Positions 12,897-25,351 of a stretch of DNA of 64,000 bases are shown here, one piece after another. A program made the position numbers and the translations under genes. Within the stretch, counting starts at the first letter, position 1. Each line of letters begins with the position of its first letter. The DNA comes from Cephalotus follicularis. Lineage: Eukaryota; Streptophyta; Magnoliopsida; Oxalidales; Cephalotaceae. The notes under the pieces were generated by a model, which saw only the letters and a program-made list of their open reading frames with translations, had not been told where the DNA came from and did no database searches. The stretch is taken from assembly GCA_001972305.1 (NCBI GenBank), contig BDDD01000877.1, positions 248,001 to 312,000 of the forward strand. The letters run 5' to 3'.

Positions 12897-15800
12897 ATGC
12901 GTGGTAGGGCTAGGGCGGTTGGAGCCAATGCCCCTGAGGGGATGAATATGCCACAAGGAGTGAATGTTCCTCAAGATGATAGGGACCCGATGACCCGGAT
13001 TGCGGACTACTTCCAGTTGCAGATGGCCTTTAATATGGCCAATGCGGAGGAGATGCGCCAGTACTACGCGCAAGCTTGACCGCAACCTAGAGCTCCCGAT
13101 CACTGCCCGGGAGAGGATGGCAGTCAATTCGGAAGGGACATCGAGAGGTTTATGAGACAGAATCCACCTAGCTTCCGGGGAGAACTTGATGCTAAGATTG
13201 CTGAAAGATGGCTTCAAGACTTGGAGAAGATTTTTGCAGTGATGGACTGTACCGATATTCAGAAACTAAAATTTGTCGTGTACCGTCTATGGGGAGAGGC
13301 CACTCACTGGTGGGAGATGGTCAAATCGAAGTGGGAGTCAGTGGGACTCGATGCTACATGGGAGAGATTCCAGATAGAGTTCCTCGATTCCTATGTACCC
13401 CGGATTGAGCAAGAGCGGAGGGAGACAGAGCTTCTGGAATTACGGCAAGGGGAGATGACTGTGGCCGAGTACCAGGCCAGGTTTATGGAGCTATCCAGAC
13501 ATTCACCTTATCTGGTAGCCGATGATGTGAAAAAGATACAGAGATTTCTGAAGGGTTTGTGACCGGACCTTCAGTCGAGGATTAGGGCTATGGAGCTGGG
13601 TACTTTTTCGGACGTCGCTCAAAAGGCGAGACTGCTGGAGAGCATATCCAGTGAGGACCGAGCAGAGAGGGCCCAGGCACAACAAAATAAACAGGGCCCG
13701 ACAAGACCAGCTTCTTCGAAATGGAAAGGCCGTGGTTCTCTGACTAAATCATCGAAGAACAGATCTGGGCAGACTGCCACACAGGGGACTCCTAGTCAGG
13801 GGAGTAATGCGGGAACCGGAGCTTGTTATCACTATGGTCGGAAGGGCCACTTGCAGAAGGATTGTTGGAGGATGAACGGGCTATTTTTGAGGTATGGGTC
13901 ATCTGGACATTCAGTGAAAGATTGCCCGAAGAGTCAGGCTACAGCACCTACTGGACCAGCTAGCAGCAGCGGGGCCGCAGCGAGGCCTTCACAGCGAAGG
14001 GACATCGGCAAGGGCATTGCGAAAGGTAGAGTTTTTACCCTTTCACAGACAGAGGTTCTAGAGTCTACCTCGGTAGTTGGAGGTATACTGTATATTTATA
14101 GTTTTGCTGCTAGAGTACTGATGGATCCTGGAGCATCACATTCCTTTATTTCATCACATTGTGCATCATGTTTAGATGTGACACCTGACAGTATGCCATA
14201 TACCTTGGATGTGAGCACACCTGCCAGAGTTTCCATGTACGCAGATACCGTATTTAGGAGTTGTGAGATGTCTATGGCAGGCATTTCCTTGTACGTGGAT
14301 TTGATAGTATTGCCTATCCGCGACTTTGATATTATTTTGGGGATGGATTGGCTTTCAGCACATCATGCTTACATGGACTGCTATAACAAGACGGTTGATT
14401 TTCGTCTACTCGATGGTACTACTTTCCAGTTTAAGGGAGACAAGGGGTTTTCTACACCGATTGTATCCTTCATCTGTGCATCGAGGTATCTCGAGAAAGG
14501 ATGTGAAGGGTATCTTGCTTATGTGATTGATCGGAGGAAGGAGAAGGGTTTGAGCCTGGAAGGGATCCCTGTAGTGTGTGAATTTCCAGATGTACTTCCT
14601 GATGACTTGGGATCTTTGCCACCGAGAAGAAATATGGAGTTTGTTATCGATCTTACACCAGGTACAGCTCCTATTTTGAAAGCACCATATAGAATGGCTC
14701 CTCCAGAATTAAGAGAGCTGAAATTGCAGTTACAGGACCTGATTGATAAGGGTTTCATTCGACCCAGCGTTTCACCGTGGGGTGCACCTGTACTATTTGT
14801 CAAGAAGAAGGATGGGTCGATGAGGCTCTCCATCGACTACAGAATGCTAAACAAGGCAACTGTAAAGAACAAATATCCTTTACCCCACATCGAAGATTTG
14901 TTTGACCAGTTGCAAGGAGCGAGAGTGTTCTCGAAGCTTGATCTGAGAACAGGATATCACCAGTTGAGGGTGAGGGAAGGAGATATTGAGAAAACTGCCT
15001 TCCGGACAAGATACGGTCACTATGAGTTCCTGGTGATGCCTTTTGGTGTTACCAATGCACCGGCTGCGTTCATGTCATTGATGAACGATGTGTTCCGACC
15101 GTACTTGGACCAGTTCGTCGTTGTGTTTATTGACGACATACTTGTATACTTAAGGAGTGAGGAAGAGCATGATTGCCACCTGAGGTTGGCCTTACAGATT
15201 CTCCGAGAGCACCAGCTGTATGCCAAATTCAGTAAGTGTGAATTTTGGCTTGACCGTGTGATCTTTCTTGGTCACATTGTATCTGGAGAAGGTTTGGCCG
15301 TGGATCCGTCAAAGACAGAGGTGGTACGAGATTTGTCACAGCCGAGGAATGTAATGGAAGTACGCAGTTTTCTTGGCTTGGCGGGGTATTACAGAAGATT
15401 TATCCAAAATTTCTCGAGAATAGCTGAGCCTTTGACAAGATTTATCCAGAATTTCTCGAGAATAGCTGAGCCTTTGACAAGACTGACCCAGAAGAAGACT
15501 TTGTTTGTCTGGGATGATGATTGCGAAGCTAGTTTCCGTGAACTGAAGGATCGGTTGGTTTCCGCTCCTATCTTGGCATTACCTAAGGGTAATGAGGGCT
15601 TTGCAGTCTATAGTGATGCATCGGGTAACGGCTCGGGCTGCGTGCTGATGCAATGAGGAAAGGTGATTGCTTATGCTTCTAGGAAGCTGAAGCCATATGA
15701 AGAAAACTACCCGACTCATGACCTTGAACTTGCAGCTATTATCTTCGCCCTTCAGAAGTGGAGACACTATCTCTATGGGGCACAGTTTGAGATCTTTACC

Positions 15801-17483
15801 GATCATAAGAGTCTGAGGTACCTGTTCTGTCAGGACACACTGAACATGAGACAACGCAGGTGGGTAGAGCTCTTTAATGATTATGACTATAGTATCCAGT
15901 ACCACCCAGGGAAAGTGAATATAGTCGCTGAAGCCTTGAGCCGCAAGGCTATGGTTGCTAGTACAATGGTGTCGCAATGGAAGATGTTAGAAGACTTCCA
16001 AGAATGGTCTCCATTCAATCAGTCACCGGGGATCTTTCTAGCCGACATGCGGGTAGAACCAGTGTTACTGCATCACATCAAAGATGCACAACCACATGAT
16101 CCTGAATTGCAGCAGATTCGAGAGAATCTGGATTCGGAGTCTGATTTTAGAGTACATGATGATGGTATTTTGAGATATCGGGGACGTGTATGTCTTCCGA
16201 ATGAGCCTAGACTGAAGGATGAGTTACTCCGCAGAGCTCATAAATCTCTGTACAGTATCCATCCTGGTAGCACCAAGATGTACCAAGACATGAAGAAAAT
16301 TTATTGGTGGCCCGGTATGAAGCGCAAGATTGCTGAATATGTCGCGAAGTGTTTGACTTGCCAGAGGGTCAAGGCCGAGCACCAGAGACCTGCGGGACTG
16401 TTACAATCATTACCAGTGGCAGAATGGAAGTGGGAACACATCACGATGGACTTTGTTTCTCGGTTTCCACTAACTAGGCATCATCATAATGCCATGTGAG
16501 TTATTGTTGATAGACTCACCAAATCAGCACACTTCTTGCCCACACATGTTACTGATTCTGCGAGCAAATTAGCTCGGTTATATGTGAAGGAGATTGTGAG
16601 ACTGCACGGTGTTCCAGTGAGCATCGTTTGTGATAGGGATTCGATCTTCACTTCCAACTTCTGGAAGAGATTCTAGACAGCCTTCGGAACAAGATTGAAT
16701 CTCAGTACTGCTTTCCATCCTCAGACAGACGGACATTCGGAGCGTACCATCCAAACCTTGGAGGATATGCTTCGGGCTTGTGTGATCGATTTTGGCAGAA
16801 CCTGGGAGGACCATATCCCTCTGATAGAATTTTCTTATAACAATAGCTATCACTCGAGTATTGGTATGGCTCCATACGAGGCACTGTACGGGAGAAAATG
16901 TAGGTCACCCGTCTGTTGGGACGAGGTTGGTGAACGACCATTGCTTGGGTCAGATTTGATGGAGGAGACTTCAGAGAAAATCAAGTTCATCAGAGAAAAG
17001 TTACTTGCAGCACAGAGTCGGCAGAAGAGCTATGCCAACAGTGTGAAGAGAAGGCCTTTAACCTTCAATGTTGGAGATTACGTGCTTTTAAAGGTATCTC
17101 CGTGGAAGGGGGTGCAAAGATTCGGGAAAAGGGGCAAGCTAGCGCCACGCTATATTGGTCCTTTTGAGATTCTGGATAGGGTTGGGGAGGTAGCATATCA
17201 GCTAGCCTTGCCTCCTACATTGTCGAGTGTACATGATGTCGTTCATGTATCGATGCTACGAGGTTATATCCGAGACCCATCACATGTCCTGGATTATGAC
17301 TCGGTTACGGTAAAGGATGATCTTTCCTGCGAAGAGTCACCCGCGAGAATCTTGGATTGGAAGACGCAACTATTGAGGAACCGATCCATTCCAATGGTAA
17401 AGGTTCCGTGGCAATTTCATCGGGACGAAGCGACTTGGGAACATGAGGATGACATCCGAGAACGTTACCCACACTTGTTCTAG
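12897..17483 (+). mobile_element. Gypsy gag-pol region (fossil)
   Basis: Gag occupies about 12897-13950. It starts with an Arg/Gly-rich segment, then the conserved capsid-like block (FRGELDAKIAERWLQDLEKIF and the following [11 protein letters not shown]), then a zinc-knuckle region near 13830-13940. The protease motif (DPGASHSFI) is at about 14120. Reverse transcriptase spans about 14640-15280, with VFIDDILVY at about 15125. RNase H spans about 15560-15950. Integrase spans about 16230-17000, with its H-H-C-C zinc domain at 16240-16370. The chromodomain-like tail (WQFHRDEATWEHEDDIRERYPHLF) ends at 17483. There are about five breaks in all. Confidence 0.93.
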
Positions 17484-17516
17484 TATTGTGTTAATTTTGA
17501 GGACGAAATTTCTTGA

Positions 17517-17528
17517 AGGAGGGGTGGA
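17517..17528 (+). promoter_or_regulatory. Gypsy polypurine tract
   Basis: A purine run (AGGAGGGGTGGA) directly abuts the 3' LTR and follows the family's usual GAGGACGAAATTTCTT word. Confidence 0.88.
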
Positions 17529-20341
17529 TGTAACGCCCGGTATTTTCCTGAATGTAATATTTAGATTTATGATGTAGTCTTAAACTTGAATTAATGAGAA
17601 TGTTGAGTTTTTGAACTCAAAAGATGCTTACAAACCCTAATTATTGTTTTGGAAATGGAATGTGTGTGTCAAAAACTTAAAACGGCACTGTTTTGGGGTA
17701 AGGACATCGACGTCTTTCCAAAGACGTCGACGCCTATGGGAACCGAGGTACACGTGAATGCATGGGCATGCACGTCGACATTGAGAGAGGCATTGACACC
17801 TTCGTACAAAAAGGGAAAAGACATCGACGTCTAAGGAAAGACGTCGACGCCTTTGTAAAGAACATCTGTCACGTTTTTCACTGACAGAGTAACATGCAAT
17901 GGGGGATCTTTGGGGGCTTTACCAGATGCCTTAACATGTGCATTGCAACGTGTTGATCATGCTAGTGTGTTGCCAGGAATGCTCAAAATGTTCCCCTCAC
18001 ATGGTGCATGCAAGGGAATATACCATCCTCACATGCAACCTGCAAAAGAAAGAAGGGAAGAAAACAAAAGAAAATGCAGAATCTGGAAAGAGGGTGAGAG
18101 CACGAGAATGCCCATTAAATGTAAGGAGAAGGATGTTGGGGGAAAGCCACCTGCGTAAGAACAACCCTCCCCACTTCTCTCTCTCGTTTTAAAACACCAA
18201 AGGAAAGAAAGGAAAGAAAACAGTGAGTGTGAGAGACACTATTGTTGAGCTTGGATTGAGCAAGAGATTGGAGCTCGTGGGTAGCAGTTGCTGAGAGGAT
18301 CTTGGAGCTGCTGGTGGCCAGAACTTGGGAACTCAAAGAGGTGGACTTTCCAGTTCCTAACTTGGAACAATAAGGTAGGGGAAAGTGATAGATTTATATA
18401 TGCATTTTGGGTTTTAAGTTGATAAATAACAAGATGAATTGCATGTTAATGGTTGAATTGTGATTCTGGACTTGTTGTGGTAGTACTGTGATATACGGAG
18501 TTAACCATGCATGTACGATTACATGAATATGCGAGTTGGTTGTGTAAAGGATGGATTTGATAATGGCTTGGTGTGTTAAAACTGTGGAGAAGACATTCTG
18601 GGTTAGAAAGACATCGACGTCTACATGAAGACGTCGATGCCTTCGTGTGAAAACGTGAAAGACATCGATGCTTTTGTAAAGACATCGATGCCTTTTCTGG
18701 GTATTGCAAAACAGTAGTGTCTACTGTTGTCGGTTAATGCCCTTGGAATTACATGTTTATGCATGAAATGATGTTCTGGTTATGTTCCTGTTAACCAGTA
18801 GCATGCCTTACATGTTGAGAGAGTGAGATTCATTGCATGAAGGATTAAAAGGCCGGTGTCTACCCTCCAGAACCAAGACTCGCGCACTGATACCTCCTGG
18901 TATGATAAAGACATCGACGTCTTTGTAAAGACATAGATGTCTTTGGTCCAAAAACACGTGGGAATAATTGTACATGGGATCGACGCCTTAGGTTAAAGAC
19001 GTCGACGCCTTGGGATAGACATCGATGCCTATCCCCCTGATCAATGGAATTTCACTCGAATGGGACCCGCTGGACCCGAAACGACTCTAGGAACAACCTA
19101 GATGCATCCTGAGCATTTTTTTGCATTATTACTGTGATTTGCACTATGGTTGATTTTTAAAAGTGTTAACCATTTTGAAAGGCTTGCACGATTATTATAA
19201 TCAATTTTTCACAAAAATGTATATTTGTCAACATATGATTTTATATATTTTTGAACTGGCTGGGAAAGTATTTTCCAATGACGGAGAAATATTTTAAAGG
19301 ATTGATTATGCAATCAAACACATTGCGCGAAAATGTATATTTGTCAACATATGAATTTATATATTTTCGAAATGATTGGGGAAGTATTTCCAAAGACGAA
19401 GAAATATTGTTTTAAGTTTTATAACTTATCACAACTTGTGAACAGAGTAATATATTTTAAACAAATATATTTGATCAAGTAATTATATTGTATTGCTTGA
19501 CTTGTACTGTGAAATACTTGTGACTGTTGATTATTGGATGCCGTGCTAATAACTTGTTGATTACTGAGCCACTGTGCTAGTAACTTACTGTTGGTTTAGC
19601 CGCCGTGCTACACAACTTACGGAGGACTTGCTCCAAAACCGTTCGCAAACGGGGATGGAGTAAGAGTGCATGACGTTGGGGCCAGGAGGTGGCGACGGTT
19701 ATGACGACTGGTTTGTCTGGTTCCTATTTGGAACACATTTACTGCTTGCGTTGATATAACTTATGAGTTATACTTGTACTGTGAGCATGCATATATTTTT
19801 ACATGTGCATACAGAGATATATTTACTGCAAAAATTACATGTCATGTTGTATCATAATGCATTCATTCATGATACTTATTATCATATGACTCGAACTGTA
19901 TTTATAAGGTTGTTCACTTAGCCGAGTGAGGACAAAGGCTAACCCCTATTGTAACAGATTGATGGGGTGGATGTGAGATGGAGCTTGCATGGAGACTTAA
20001 TGAGAAGACTGTGTAGTTTCTCTTATTTCTTTTACTGAGATAACGAACATTGAATTGTGTTTTTTGCGATTATTTGTAATAAGGATTATTTTGTTATCTC
20101 GTAATGTATTATTTCATGCTCCGTTTATGGGCGATCGACAGTTATGTTGGGTTTATTTATAAACTTTTTGTGCATCGCGTAGTATGGATGCGTGGTGCGT
20201 GTTTAAATTCGGCTCATTTATGTTATTGCTTCCGCTACTGAAGGTTTTTGTTTATTCGTATTATTGCATGAGCTGAATTGTTATTGTTGATTGCCTTACC
20301 ACTTTATATGTTCCCTTGTTGTGGAAAACGGGGGCGTGACA
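17529..20341 (+). mobile_element. Gypsy 3' LTR
   Basis: This 2813-bp copy of the 5' LTR has the same ends and the same palindrome clusters. Many of the differences between the two copies are C/T or G/A transitions, as expected from methylated-cytosine decay. Confidence 0.95.
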
Positions 20342-20346
20342 GCTAT

Positions 20347-21487
20347 TTATAAGTCTCTATCTTACCATCAGTGTGAATATTCTTGTTGAAGATCCATTTG
20401 CAACCAATATGGTTAATACCCTCAGGTGCATCGACAAGTTCCATACTTGGTTGGCGTCCATGAATTCCATCTCGGATTTCATGGCCTCTAGACATGCTCC
20501 AGATTCAGTGCTCTTCATTGCCTCCTCGTAGCTGATAGGCTCGTCATCATCAATTTTGTTGAGTTCCTCAGTGTCCTCAATGAGAAAGCCATATCTCTTA
20601 GGGGGTACTGGAACACTACCTGATCTCCTCATTTGAGGAGCGCCTAACTAAGATCCACTCTCAGGTTGGGAACCTTCCCCAATTATGTCTGTAGAGGGTT
20701 GAACCTCTAATTCCTCCTCATCCCATGGGCTCTCACCAGGTGATAACTCTCTCAGTTTCACCTTGTTCCCATTGCTCCCTGCAAGTAGGTATTCCTTCTC
20801 TAGGAATGTAGCAGTTCGCGAAACAAAAACCTTTTGATCGCTGGGATGGTAAAAGTAGTATCCTCTTGACTCGTTAGGATACCCCACAAACCAGAAGCGA
20901 TCCGCTCATGCCTCCAGCTTAGAAGACTCCTGCCTCCTAACATAAGCTGGATAGCCCCAAACCCTCAAATGGTTCAGGCTCGATTTTCTCCCTTTAAATA
21001 CCTCGAGAGGAGTGGAGGGGACGGATTTAGAAGGAATCCGGTTTAGGATGTGCGCTGCCCCATGCGGTGCATAACCCCAGAATGATATAGAAAGATCCGC
21101 GAAAGACATCATGGATCGGACCATGTTCATCAAAGTGCAATTCCTCCTTTCGGACACACCATTATGCTGTGGTGTTCATGGAGGTGTCCATTGAGAGAGA
21201 ATTTTGTTATCCCTCAGATAACCCTGGAATTCAGCAGATAGGTATTCATCACCTCGATCCAACTGGAGGATCTTAATGGGTTTAACCATTTTCTTTTCTT
21301 CTTCTAGTTTAAATTACTTGAACCTCTCAAAGGCTTCAGACTTGTGTTTTATCAGAAACACATACCCATACCGTGACAAGTCATCGGTGAAGGTAATGAA
21401 GTAGGGAAAACCTCCACTACCATTGACCGACATACGTCCGTAGACATCGGTGTGGACCAGTCCCAGTATGTCCACTGCCCTTTCTCC
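20347..21487 (-). mobile_element. Copia family 1 pol continued: integrase to start of reverse transcriptase
   Basis: This is the upstream half of the minus-strand pol begun at 8554. Translation gives the RT N-terminal region (SYEEAMKSTESGACLEAMKSEMEFMD, shown here only in part, about 20450-20550), the post-integrase region with the word GYPNESRGYYFYHP (about 20850-20890), the integrase C-terminal block (LNRIPSKSVPSTPLEVFKG, about 20990-21070) and the integrase core (GLVHTDVYG, TFTDDLSRYGYVFLIKHKSEAFE, about 21320-21470). It stops at 21487 where LTR E begins in the opposite orientation; gag and the 5' LTR are not found next to it. Fossil with several breaks. Confidence 0.9.
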
Positions 21488-23768
21488 TATTAGATTAGGG
21501 GTGTCCCTACATGCCACGTGGTGTGGTGCTTGTATTTATACACTCTTGATTTACACCATTCCGTATTCCATTTATGTTCTATGTGCAAATTTATTTATAT
21601 TGGCATGATTATATGGCTCATCCTAACCAACCAAAAGGAACATAATAATTAATTATAATTAACTGTATGCCATATATAGCTCTGTCACATCAAAGGGTTG
21701 GATCTCTTTCCAGGGAGGCCATGAGAATGAGATCCTTACTCCTTGTGACTAAACTGTTCCAAGTCAAAGGTTCACTTTCTTTGGGCCATTGTCGAACCGT
21801 GGTAAGGACTTGCCACATTATGCTTGCTCCCACGGAGGGAGGATGGATCTTCTCATGGACCATTCGGTATTATCCTAAAGCTAATATGGGGTGCGTGCGC
21901 AGATGCATGCTACTGAACTGACCCACCAATAGGATCCCTATTTTGATAGTCAATACCCATGTCAATAGGGATTCCTATGGTCTCGGTAGTGTATAGTTTA
22001 TGGCGACTAGTAGGTCCATGCATGCGTTGTCTCCTTTGACCTGAGCGGCAAGCATGCATTGTGTGGTGACTGCTTGGCTTTGATTTTCGCCTTCCCCAAC
22101 ACTAGCCACGTGCTGGCAAAAGGGTTGTCTTTGGGTCTTGTGGAAGCTGCATTGAGATGTATGAGCGAGTGCGCAACAAGGGATCGTCACACCCGGGTTG
22201 AGGGTGACTAGCTCTATTTATTTGTGTACGTTGTAGAATTAAAATCCTGATCAGGTTATAGACGGACCAGAGATGGGGTAGTTTCCATGGGAGGTCTATC
22301 ATAGTCTACGTGCGATCATAGATATTTAGTGTCACGGCTAAATCTAGGGGTGACATTCATCCAAACCCTAGACCGTTGATCGGAGCTAAGTATGACGAGG
22401 GAAACATGACCATATGCCGATGATAGGATAAAGTGACTGGTTATTCGGTCCTTGATTTATAGACATGGCAGGGGTGACTGGATATCACACTGGGGCTATT
22501 TTAATAGTCGGTGACTATTAGAATAGTCGTACCAGACAAACGGGATGATATGGGAATTTATCATCACATTGGAGATCAAAGGGCTTCTGGGTCCTGCCTG
22601 ACTTTGAACTGGTTGACGTGTAGAGAAACATGTAATTTAATAAAAGGTTGACATCAAGGAGATGTTACTTTGCTAGTGAATATTTTATTTCCTGGATTAT
22701 GGTCCATGCAGTACCATGATAAAATATTCCAAGTGAAGGGTTGATATGAATTTACATTAAGTGTTTTGGGAACTTATTGTAAAGAGAGAGCATTGGGCTA
22801 ACATTGGACTAGGGATTTAATCCCATGTCTTTACCGAATTTGGACCATAGAGAATGGGCCATCTTGGCTTGTTTTTGGGCTCAATATTGTATTATATTGG
22901 GAGGCCCAAAATCATGCCCAAATTAATCCCACATTAGTTGACTTTGACAACTTCAATTCTTCATTTTGGCATATACGACTATTACATATTTGAGAGCATG
23001 TGGCCAGCCATTGCATGGAGGAAATGAAGATATTTGTGAGATGATATAAACCTGTGAAGTATTTACTTGGTGGAGAATTGATGAGTCATGGTTGCATTTA
23101 ATGCTAAAGGACAAAACTAATAAGTAAGCCTTAACTTACTTATCAAGTTTTGGTTTGTTTTTTGATATATATATTTGAATCACGAATTTGGGTCTCTCTC
23201 TAGCCATATCTCCCTCTCACATAAGTGCTCTCTCTCCAATCTCTCTTGTGGTGGCCGTGCATTTCATTTCCAAGAGGGAAAATGTGCCATTTTGTCTCCA
23301 AACAAAGAGAATTACATATCAACCAACCTTTCTACACATCCTTAGTCATTTTATGTGGAGATTTCTTTGTGTATTACATTGAATATTTACCTAAATTGAT
23401 TTAGCCTAGGTAAACACAAAACCTCTCCATCTTCTCCTCCTTGCCGTGGTAAAAGGAAGGTCTTGGAGCTTTTGGTTTTGGATTAAAGTGTTGAGGGAGC
23501 TTGACTTGAAGGAAGGAGTTCTTCACTTTGGTAACACTTTCTTCTCCTTCTTTTATATTTGTGACGTCAAGTTTAATGATGCTTGGAGTTAGTTTTGATT
23601 ATTTGCTTAATTAGTGATCTTGAATATTATTTGGGACTCTTTGATATTAAGCTCCAGGGTCTTCCCATTACTTGGGAATTAACTATTATGATGAAATTAA
23701 AGTTAATCACCCTAATGCCGAAAATCAATTGAGTGCTTCCGCTGCCCTATGAGCCATCGGTTCCAAAA
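21488..23768 (+). mobile_element. LTR E, a diverged copia family 1 LTR in plus orientation
   Basis: This is the reverse complement of LTR D in outline. It opens TATTAGATTAGGGGTGTCCC where D (reverse strand) reads TGTTAGTTTAGAAGTGTCTC, and both go on to ATGCCACG, then the CACATCAAAGGGTTGGATC region and the CTCATTCTC region. It ends near TCGGTTCCAAAA at about 23768, next to a PBS-like word. Its length of about 2.28 kb fits the family. It lies head to head with the minus-strand pol on its left. The GCGTCGACGC clusters of LTR D are largely missing, so it belongs to a diverged branch. Confidence 0.8.
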
Positions 23769-24622
23769 AAGTGGTATTTGAGCGACCTAATTAGCATCAA
23801 TCAAACCTTAATTTTATGTCTAATGCTTTGTGGTTGGTTTCCCTTTATTGGCCGATTTTATTGTAATCCTAGATTTAGTGGGAGTTGTAATTACTTCAGG
23901 TTTTGGTGAAATCGATGAGCCTTTGGACATTAAATTTTTTATGTGTTAATTCAATAATATATATGGCTATATTTTTGAATTTCTTATGCAAGCTGGTAGG
24001 CTTGAGACTAGACCTAGTTTTATGGTTTCCTTTGTGGATGATTTAAATTCTTTATTACTTTTAATGGAATTCATTCGGTCTGTAATAAGGCTCCCTGCGA
24101 GCGCCGTTTCTTTTCTTGTCCTTTATTTTATAGGGAATAGAATTCTCTTCTCCCTCAATTGTAAATCTTTGCTTTGAATTGTACAATGGATGTAAATGTA
24201 AGAAATGAGACCCATCAAGCTTGAGGAGGGGATCAAAGAAAAATACAAGACCAATTGAGGACCATGTATGCGTGGTAGCAAAATGTAATAGAGTTAATTA
24301 AATTAGTACACCTAGGTGACCAAGTGGTCACGTTGGCTCACGTGATCAATAATAGTTTTATGTCCCAAGTCAGGCCACTTTTAGGATGCATGAGATGGAT
24401 GTTTTTCTTTTTACAAACCATCCAAACACGTTCAAGCATGTTCAGCCATTCCAAAGGGATTGGAAGATAGTTAAATTATCTAATAATGGCATTGGTAATT
24501 TAATAAAATTGATGAGACCAAATTCCTCCAAATCATATAAATAATAAGTCCATAAGCGGTGGGGCATATAGCTGCCCTGTCGTTGGCCTTCCATAATCAT
24601 CGTTGAATGGTGTGGACATATT

Positions 24623-24653
24623 GGGGATGGCACCAGCTACAGCTGAGGTCCTC
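24623..24653 (+). other. Leader hairpin H1 (E copy)
   Basis: GGGGA (24623-24627) pairs with TCCTC (24649-24653), with one G-T wobble, around a 21-nt loop ending CTACAGCTGAGG. It is the positional counterpart of 28808-28848. The stem is short, so support comes mainly from the comparison. Confidence 0.55.
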
Positions 24654-24792
24654 CGTATGACCATTTTGATTCAATTTCAATGTGAGTTACAGTGGAAGGA
24701 AATAATCATGTTTTGACATTCTAATAGGCTACATCGTGTGAGTGTCAAAATGGTTTCATTTCTTTGAGGATTGTGGGTTTGACTTATACTGG

Positions 24793-24827
24793 GGTCTTAT
24801 TGTTACCATCTTGCTACAGCAGAGACC
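24793..24827 (+). other. Leader hairpin H2 (E copy)
   Basis: GGTCT (24793-24797) pairs with AGACC (24823-24827) around a 25-nt loop with CTTGCTACAGCAG. It is the counterpart of 28977-29022; the start-to-start distance from H1 is 170, against 169 in the relative. This is the weakest of the four, since loop length differs. Confidence 0.45.
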
Positions 24828-24919
24828 ATAGGGGCCAAAAGGCCAAATATTGCATCGGATCTTACATTTCAAGGGGAGAGCCCGAGAATGTAAATTGGTA
24901 CTCGTACCTACCTATTTAG

Positions 24920-24958
24920 ATATTATAGTTTGCGCAGCTACAGCTGGGACTATGATAT
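24920..24958 (+). other. Leader hairpin H3 (E copy)
   Basis: ATATTATAG (24920-24928) pairs with CTATGATAT (24950-24958), with one G-T wobble, around a 21-nt loop ending CTACAGCTGGGA. It is the counterpart of 29088-29126, whose right arm reads CTATAATAT. Confidence 0.65.
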
Positions 24959-24983
24959 TTTGGATAGATTCTAATCCCTACTA

Positions 24984-25000
24984 GGGAGCCAGAGGCTTCC
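24984..25000 (+). other. Leader hairpin H4 (E copy)
   Basis: GGGAGCC pairs with GGCTTCC (one G-T wobble) around the 3-nt loop AGA. The counterpart at 29154-29168 has GGAAGT and ACTTCT: both arms changed together and both are one base shorter. Confidence 0.6.
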
Positions 25001-25107
25001 CGAATTCCACACGGGGGTATGGGATACGATTAGAATAGTGGAAGTAGCCGTAATTACAAAAGACCAAGGATTATGGTAATAACATTAAATGGAATTATCT
25101 GCTAAAA

Positions 25108-25351
25108 TTACTCCAAATATATAACCTATGGTGGGTCAGTTCAGTGTCATGCCTCATGCACCCACCCCGCATCAATTTTAGGGTAAAACGCAAATGGCAA
25201 TAAGATAATCCATTCTCCCCAACATCGAGAGCAAGCATCACATGGAAAGTCTTTGCGGGTCATCAATTGCCCTAAGAAAGTGAACCTATGACTTGGAAAT
25301 TTTGTCAGAATGGAGTAAGGATCTCATTCTCATAACCTCTCAGGCATGAGA
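25108..25351 (-). mobile_element. LTR fragment F of copia family 1, left part
   Basis: This matches 3568-3815 of LTR B in the same orientation (AACCTATGGTGGGTC, GTCATGCCTCATGCA, CTCAGGCATGAGA). It is broken at 25351 by the plus-strand copia and continues at 51522. Its left border against the copia leader is approximate. Confidence 0.85.

Larger units (their letters stand above)
9953..20341 (+). mobile_element. Ty3/gypsy Tekay/Del-type retrotransposon, near complete
   Basis: A 10.4-kb element has two LTRs (9953-12770 and 17529-20341), a primer-binding site, gag, protease, reverse transcriptase, RNase H, integrase, a C-terminal chromodomain-like end and a polypurine tract, in the gypsy order. 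The LTRs differ at about 2 to 4 positions per hundred in stretches compared by eye, so it is one of the youngest elements here, probably no more than a few million years old (inference). The coding region has about five breaks, so it is a fossil although all parts are present. Long LTRs plus the chromodomain end fit the Tekay (Del) chromovirus clade. Confidence 0.95.
9948..20346. repeat. 5-bp target-site duplication around the gypsy element
   Basis: GCTAT occurs at 9948-9952 and at 20342-20346, immediately outside the outer LTR ends. This fixes the borders of the 9953-20341 element and shows that it jumped into copia pol as one unit. Confidence 0.95.
23769..25107 (+). mobile_element. Copia leader following LTR E, truncated before gag
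   Basis: A degenerate primer-binding word (GTGGTATTTGAGCG) at 23771 is followed by 1.3 kb of non-coding sequence that is colinear with the leader of the plus-strand copia at 27580-29309. Shared words include GGTCTGTAATAA, GACCATGTATGCGTGGTA, ACACCTAGG and GGGATACGATTAGAATAGTGG. It stops at about 25107, just before the position where gag starts in the relative, and abuts LTR fragment F. It contains the four hairpins listed separately. Confidence 0.8.

Noticed and set aside
12870-13217. Minus-strand open frame of 115 codons opposite gypsy gag
   Set aside because: It is a shadow of the gag reading frame, with no recognisable domain.
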